This document shows positions 38,148 to 42,053 of a stretch of DNA of 42,053 bases, piece by piece. A program made the translations under genes and the position numbers. Position 1 is the first letter of the stretch, and each line of letters begins with the position of its first letter. The notes beneath the pieces are model-generated. The model saw only the letters and a list, made by a program, of their open reading frames with translations. It was not told the DNA's origin and made no database searches. Origin of the DNA: an uncultured Clostridia bacterium (GTDB lineage: Bacteria > Bacillota > Clostridia > Lachnospirales > CAG-274). The stretch spans positions 1 through 42,053 of the forward strand of contig CANQBJ010000016.1 of the NCBI GenBank assembly GCA_947589665.1, given 5' to 3'.

Positions 38148-39620
38148 TTATTCCACAATATAGTGAGCGCCTATGCTGTTGTGCCTGTCTGCGGCGGCTT
38201 TGGCTATAAGCCAGCCTGTTGTAAGCATATTGTATATTTCATACTGATTGTTTGAAGTCTTGTCTATATTAAGCCTTACAAAGTCCTTGTGATCAGGCAT
38301 ATATTGTTCAAACCAGTCTATTATTTCCTGCATTTTGCCAGAATGCCTTACTATGCCTACAAACTCCATCATCTGTATTTGTATTTCTGCCTTATCGGGG
38401 AGCTTGCCTACGGTATAGGGAGAAGGCTCGTCGGCTATTTCCTCTGCTGTGATACGGTGATTGACTATATAGTCCGCCGTAAGCTTGCCGAATACTATAC
38501 CTTCAAGGAGAGAATTGCTTGCAAGCCTGTTGGCACCGTGTACTCCCGTACAGGCAACCTCGCCTACAGCAAAAAGACCCTCTATGTTGGTAATTCCTTC
38601 GGGAGTTGCCTCTACGCCGCCCATATGGAAATGAGCTCCCGGAGCAACGGGCAGAAGTCTGTTGTCGGGATCGACTCCGTGTTCCTCGCATATTTCTGTA
38701 ACTGTAGGGAATTTCTTCCTGAAATCCTTTACATTACTTATATCAAGGTATATTTTTTCGCCCTTGAGATAATGAGCATATACCTCTCTTGCAACTACGT
38801 CACGGGGAGCAAGGTCCTTCTGAGGATGTACTCCCTCCATTATCTTTTCGCCCTTGTCATTGACAAGTATGCCGCCTGCGCCTCTTACTGCCTCGGACAC
38901 AAGACCATAAGCCTTGCCGTCTATGGTCAGCATAGTGGGGTGGAACTGTATGAACTCAAGGTTTTTGAGCCTGCAGCCTGCCCTGTATGCCATAGATATG
39001 CCGTCTCCGGTTATAGTTATGTCGTTGGAGGTAGAGGGATAAAGCTGACCTATGCCGCCTGTAGCAAGTATAGTATAGTTTGCATGGTAGCAGTGTATCT
39101 CCCCTTCGGAATTTCTTGTAATGACACCTGAGCATTTGCCGTTTTTCACTCTTAGGTCAAGAGCCATTTCGTTCTGTATTATTGTAACGTCTGTTGTGAT
39201 ATTTCTTAAAAGCTGCTCTACTACACGGAGTCCCGTTCTGTCGCCTCCTGCGTGTATTATCCTGTTGAGCCTGTGAGCACCCTCTCTGCCAAAGGCAAGG
39301 TTACCGTTTTCGTCCTTGTCAAATACCATTCCCGTGTTTATGAACTCTCTTATTACCTCGGGAGCCGTTGACACAAGCTTAAGCACTGCATCGGGGTCAT
39401 TTATATTACAGCCTGCCGTCATGGTGTCCTCATAGTGGAGGGTATAGCTGTCCTCGTCTGAAAGTGCGACGGATATACCGCCCTGCGCCAGTGAGGAATT
39501 GCAGGACTTAGTAAGCGCCTTTGTTATTACGGTTACCTTTCTGTGAAATTTGCAGAGCTCAGAGGCTACGCTCAATGCGCCTATTCCTGAGCCTATTATA
39601 AGTATATCTGTTTTTATCAT
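38148..39620 (-). CDS. nadB: L-aspartate oxidase (490 aa)
   Basis: First step of NAD synthesis from aspartate: aspartate to iminoaspartate, with fumarate or oxygen as acceptor. FAD motif DILIIGSGIGALSVA at 5-19, SSLAQGGISVA at about 42-52, HRLNRIIHAGGDRTG at about 115-129, FIQFHPTML, APRDVVAREV and NRLASNSLLEGIVFG near 365-380. Some 20-40 residues shorter at the C-terminus than many homologues. nadA and nadC, the usual neighbours, are absent here. GAGGAAGG precedes ATG at 39620. Confidence 0.92.
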   Translation of the reverse strand: MIKTDILIIGSGIGALSVASELCKFHRKVTVITKALTKSCNSSLAQGGISVALSDEDSYTLHYEDTMTAGCNINDPDAVLKLVSTAPEVIREFINTGMVFDKDENGNLAFGREGAHRLNRIIHAGGDRTGLRVVEQLLRNITTDVTIIQNEMALDLRVKNGKCSGVITRNSEGEIHCYHANYTILATGGIGQLYPSTSNDITITGDGISMAYRAGCRLKNLEFIQFHPTMLTIDGKAYGLVSEAVRGAGGILVNDKGEKIMEGVHPQKDLAPRDVVAREVYAHYLKGEKIYLDISNVKDFRKKFPTVTEICEEHGVDPDNRLLPVAPGAHFHMGGVEATPEGITNIEGLFAVGEVACTGVHGANRLASNSLLEGIVFGKLTADYIVNHRITAEEIADEPSPYTVGKLPDKAEIQIQMMEFVGIVRHSGKMQEIIDWFEQYMPDHKDFVRLNIDKTSNNQYEIYNMLTTGWLIAKAAADRHNSIGAHYIVE

Positions 39621-39755
39621 AAGCCTTCCTCGCCTGTGTTATTTGTTTCTATAATTACATTTTACACTAATTATACAAAAATTCAAGTTTATATTTATAA
39701 ATAAGTATAAATATTTTATTTATAGTCATAATTTATAAGGAGAAGAGGTGTTTTT

Positions 39756-40505
39756 TTGAAGAGAAAAATGTTGATTTTTGGTTTGTCTGCAGTTTTTATG
39801 ATATCCGCCGTGTGCATACTTACCCTTAGAATAACCCTTGCCGAGGACATACCGCCTTTTTTAAAGCCGTCGCCTGTGTTTGCCGATGTTCCCAGAGGCG
39901 CTGTGGTCTATGCTGAGATAAACGGCAGGGCTGAGGACCTGATAGTATCGGGAACTAAGGTGGAAATACTTAAGGACAAAGGTACAAAGTGGTACTATGT
40001 CAGATACAGGAACAGAATGGGCTGGGTAAAGGCTGAAACACTGGATATTCCCCGCGACAGGCCTGCAGATACCTCAGTACTTTCCAATAATATAATACTG
40101 GATTACGCCAATAATAATATTGCTAGCGAAACTCAGCATTTTATATGGGTGGATATTGACAGACAGAGGATATATGTACTCAAGGGCAGCAAGGGAAGCT
40201 GGAGCGTTGAAAGACGTATCGTATGTTCTACGGGAGTAAACAGATCGCCTACTACAAGAGGTCACTTCAGGATAAGTGAGAGAGGAACGTGGTTTTATTC
40301 CGAAAGGCTCGGCAGCGGAGCAATGTACTGGGTGAGATTCAACGGGAGCTATCTCTTCCATTCTGTGGCTATGGACAGAAATAAAAATGTTACCGATCCC
40401 GTTCTGGGACAAAAACACTCCAGCGGCTGTGTGCGTATGAGCGTTGAGGATGCCAAGTGGTTTTTTGACAATATTGAGGAAAATTCCGCTGTCTGGATAT
40501 GCTGA
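39756..40505 (+). CDS. L,D-transpeptidase with SH3-like domain (249 aa)
   Basis: An N-terminal signal/anchor helix (residues 5-29), then an SH3b-like domain (about 45-97, VVYAEINGRAEDLIVSGTKVEILKD...GWVKAE), and a YkuD catalytic domain (126-249). Active-site motif HSSGCVRM at 221-228 with nucleophile Cys225, Arg227 and His202. It makes 3-3 peptidoglycan cross-links or attaches proteins to the wall, outside the membrane. Start is TTG at 39756 with GAGGTG 6 bases upstream; ATG at 39768 is the alternative. Confidence 0.9.
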   Translation: MKRKMLIFGLSAVFMISAVCILTLRITLAEDIPPFLKPSPVFADVPRGAVVYAEINGRAEDLIVSGTKVEILKDKGTKWYYVRYRNRMGWVKAETLDIPRDRPADTSVLSNNIILDYANNNIASETQHFIWVDIDRQRIYVLKGSKGSWSVERRIVCSTGVNRSPTTRGHFRISERGTWFYSERLGSGAMYWVRFNGSYLFHSVAMDRNKNVTDPVLGQKHSSGCVRMSVEDAKWFFDNIEENSAVWIC

Positions 40506-40583
40506 AAATTTAAAATGCAATATTGCATATGAAATATAAATGTAGTATAATGTCTTGGAAGTAAATTGCAAAGGATAATTGCT

Positions 40584-41852
40584 ATGAAGAAGATATTTAT
40601 ACTACTTACACTGTGTATTCTTTTTAATATACAGACAGTGTATGCGGATTATTTGCCTTACACTGAGCCTGCTGTGGAGCAGGTCTGCAAAAAAACTGTT
40701 GTATTAATAGATTACAGCGAAAATAAAAATGTCAGGACGGATGCGGTTTTCTGCAATGGCAGACTGTGTATTCCTATTGACGAGGCTCTTGGCAATATGG
40801 GCGGAGAGTGGAGATATGCCTATAATGTCTATTCAATAAGGCTTGACGGCAGGAGAGAGTTTTTTACTGACAATACGGGCAGCAACAGACCCGAAATATG
40901 TGTTTTTGAAAATAAGGTGTATATTTCGGTCTACGAGCTTGCAGAAACCTTTGGCTACTGTGTAAGCGCCGATATTGACAGAAATAAGATATCTATACTG
41001 AAAAGCAGCTGCTCAAGTGTGATACCTGTATCGGCAGGAAAGGGCAAAGCCGCCTATATAAGGCTTGAGGATATAGCTGCCGACGGTATGGACAAGGCAA
41101 GGGAGCCTAAGTACACTGCGGATATGCTCTTAAAACTCAGATTTACGGCGCAGTACCTCTATGAAAGAGGTCAGGAGTACTATGTAGCGTGGATACCGGT
41201 ATATGCCGACCCAGATGCAGGCTATTGGAATGATGTGAGCAAGGATTTCAGCCTGTATAATTCCTATTTCCTGTATGTTATGGATTATATGGCTGACCAT
41301 GGCGGACACATAGGACTGCATGGATATACTCATCAATACGGCAGCACCGTAAGTGGCGAAGGCTGGGAATGGGGCAGCAAGACACTATATGGCATAAGCG
41401 ACCAGCAGAAGAGAATGGTACTTGCAAAGCAATGCGCCGCAAGGCTTGGATATAACACGGAATTTTTTGAATTTCCGCACTATGGCGCAACGGACAGTCA
41501 GCTTTTAATGGCGGAGCATTATTTTGACGCCGTATATCAGAGCTTTCCCAATGAAAGCAAAAAGAATATACTCACCTATACTGAGCGCTCAGGCAAAAGG
41601 GTGTATTATATACCCACTCCTGCCGGCTATGTTATAAATACAGAGGATAACGGTATATTCGGCAAAATGGCAAGCTGTTATGAAAACGGCTGGGCTATGA
41701 GCCTTTATTATCATCCCGTCATAGATAAGGACTATATATCCGTAAGCATAAAAAACGACGGTATAATATGGTACTATTCACCTAACGGCAAGCTGCCCGA
41801 AATAGTGAACAGGGCAACAGAGCTTGGGTACAGCTTTTCAACATTCAGATAA
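40584..41852 (+). CDS. Secreted DUF2334/polysaccharide-deacetylase-like protein (422 aa)
   Basis: Signal peptide at residues 1-21 (TVYA). Residues 40-145 look like a copper-amine-oxidase N-terminal (stalk) domain (VFCNGRLCIPIDEALGNMGGEW, VYISVYELAETFGY), common in wall-associated proteins of Firmicutes. Residues about 155-422 form a DUF2334 domain with HIGLHGYTHQYG and FFEFPHYGA, resembling the metal-binding parts of carbohydrate esterase family 4. ATG at 40584 with AAGGAT 7 bases upstream. It follows the L,D-transpeptidase by 78 bases; both are envelope proteins, so a wall-related role is likely. Confidence 0.8.
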   Translation: MKKIFILLTLCILFNIQTVYADYLPYTEPAVEQVCKKTVVLIDYSENKNVRTDAVFCNGRLCIPIDEALGNMGGEWRYAYNVYSIRLDGRREFFTDNTGSNRPEICVFENKVYISVYELAETFGYCVSADIDRNKISILKSSCSSVIPVSAGKGKAAYIRLEDIAADGMDKAREPKYTADMLLKLRFTAQYLYERGQEYYVAWIPVYADPDAGYWNDVSKDFSLYNSYFLYVMDYMADHGGHIGLHGYTHQYGSTVSGEGWEWGSKTLYGISDQQKRMVLAKQCAARLGYNTEFFEFPHYGATDSQLLMAEHYFDAVYQSFPNESKKNILTYTERSGKRVYYIPTPAGYVINTEDNGIFGKMASCYENGWAMSLYYHPVIDKDYISVSIKNDGIIWYYSPNGKLPEIVNRATELGYSFSTFR

Positions 41853-41853
41853 T

Positions 41854-41898
41854 GTCATTTTCGGGGGTCCTGGACCCCCGAAAATGGCGTTTTTTATT
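41854..41898. terminator. Palindromic terminator family, copy 3
   Basis: Core 41858-41884: TTTTCGGGGGTCC, central T, exact reverse complement. The outer pairs GTCA/TGGC extend the stem (one G-U), followed by GTTTTTTATTT. It starts one base after the stop of the preceding gene. Confidence 0.85.
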
Positions 41899-41921
41899 TA
41901 ATACTTAAAGTATTATCGGTG

Positions 41922-42053
41922 AGTTTGCGTTTATGTTAGTAATGACCTCTCCACCATGCTGCGCATGGTCCCCCTCCCCTGATAGGGGAGGTTAAGGAGT
42001 ACGTCTTTCAAAGTAATTTATTTACTTAGAAAAACAATACCTAAGCTACAATC
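41922..42053. repeat. MITE-like repeat element, copy 3, cut by the window edge
   Basis: Reverse orientation relative to the copies at 10016 and 33541. It starts GTTTGCGTTTATGTTAGTAA, then GACCTCTCC, hairpins ACCATGC/GCATGGT and CCTCCCCT/AGGGGAGG, and the internal TTATTTACTTAGAAAAA stretch shared with copy 2. The rest lies beyond the window. Confidence 0.72.

Noticed and set aside
38289..39131. 280-residue plus-strand frame rich in Tyr and Cys
   Set aside because: Antisense shadow of nadB; composition is typical of a reverse-complement frame.

Overview
The window looks like a chromosomal segment of an anaerobic, low-to-medium GC Firmicute of class Clostridia, probably a gut organism. Evidence: AGGAGG ribosome binding sites and TTGACA/TATAAT promoters throughout, a [FeFe]-hydrogenase maturase (HydE), an A-type flavodiiron protein, a 2[Cys]-rich ferredoxin, a ferritin-like protein and a secreted pectin-type GH88/GH105 hydrolase. 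The genus cannot be fixed from sequence alone.

Region 1 (1 to about 7080) is an AT-rich integrated element whose left end lies outside the window. It holds a leftward cluster of small genes (HTH protein, two unknowns, zinc ribbon, excisionase-like protein, small membrane protein), a SWIM zinc-finger protein, a divergent Cro/CI-type repressor pair with palindromic operators placed exactly in the promoter spacers, an ImmA-like metallopeptidase, a MORN-repeat lipoprotein and a tyrosine integrase followed by a 36-bp direct repeat. Two candidate small RNAs with consensus promoters and intrinsic terminators sit here (about 80-182 on +, about 5606-5708 on -).

Region 2 (7080-13460) carries a LanFEG-type ABC exporter behind four 11-bp-phased repeats, a Cys-rich 119-residue protein, a MITE-like repeat, and a leftward operon of a PLP decarboxylase-fold protein plus a DUF815 AAA+ ATPase.

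Region 3 (13678-20214) is housekeeping: yqeG-aroE-aroK-pdp-deoB and an acyltransferase-like membrane protein as one tightly packed operon, then rplS with a structured leader and rbgA.

Region 4 (20280-29754) is a sulfur/redox block: LysR regulator, metY, ecsC-like gene + Rrf2 regulator + cysK, trxB, flavodiiron protein, and metNIQ methionine transporter. A ferredoxin, hydE with a P1 peptidase, a ferritin-like protein, an orphan ParB-like protein and a CPA2 antiporter follow.

Region 5 (35017-42053) has a large secreted GH88/105 protein preceded by a 44-codon ORF, nadB, an L,D-transpeptidase and a DUF2334 deacetylase-like secreted protein.

Three repeat families run through the chromosome part: a 27-bp palindromic terminator (three copies), a MITE-like element with about 30-bp terminal inverted repeats (two full, one cut by the window edge), and a short relative of that element flanked by 22-bp direct repeats (two copies, both in the integrated element). 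Variable hairpin arms in the MITE copies change in a compensating way. I did not find one clearly new multi-gene system; the best leads are the candidate small RNAs, the covarying repeats, the phased operator array and several overlooked small genes.
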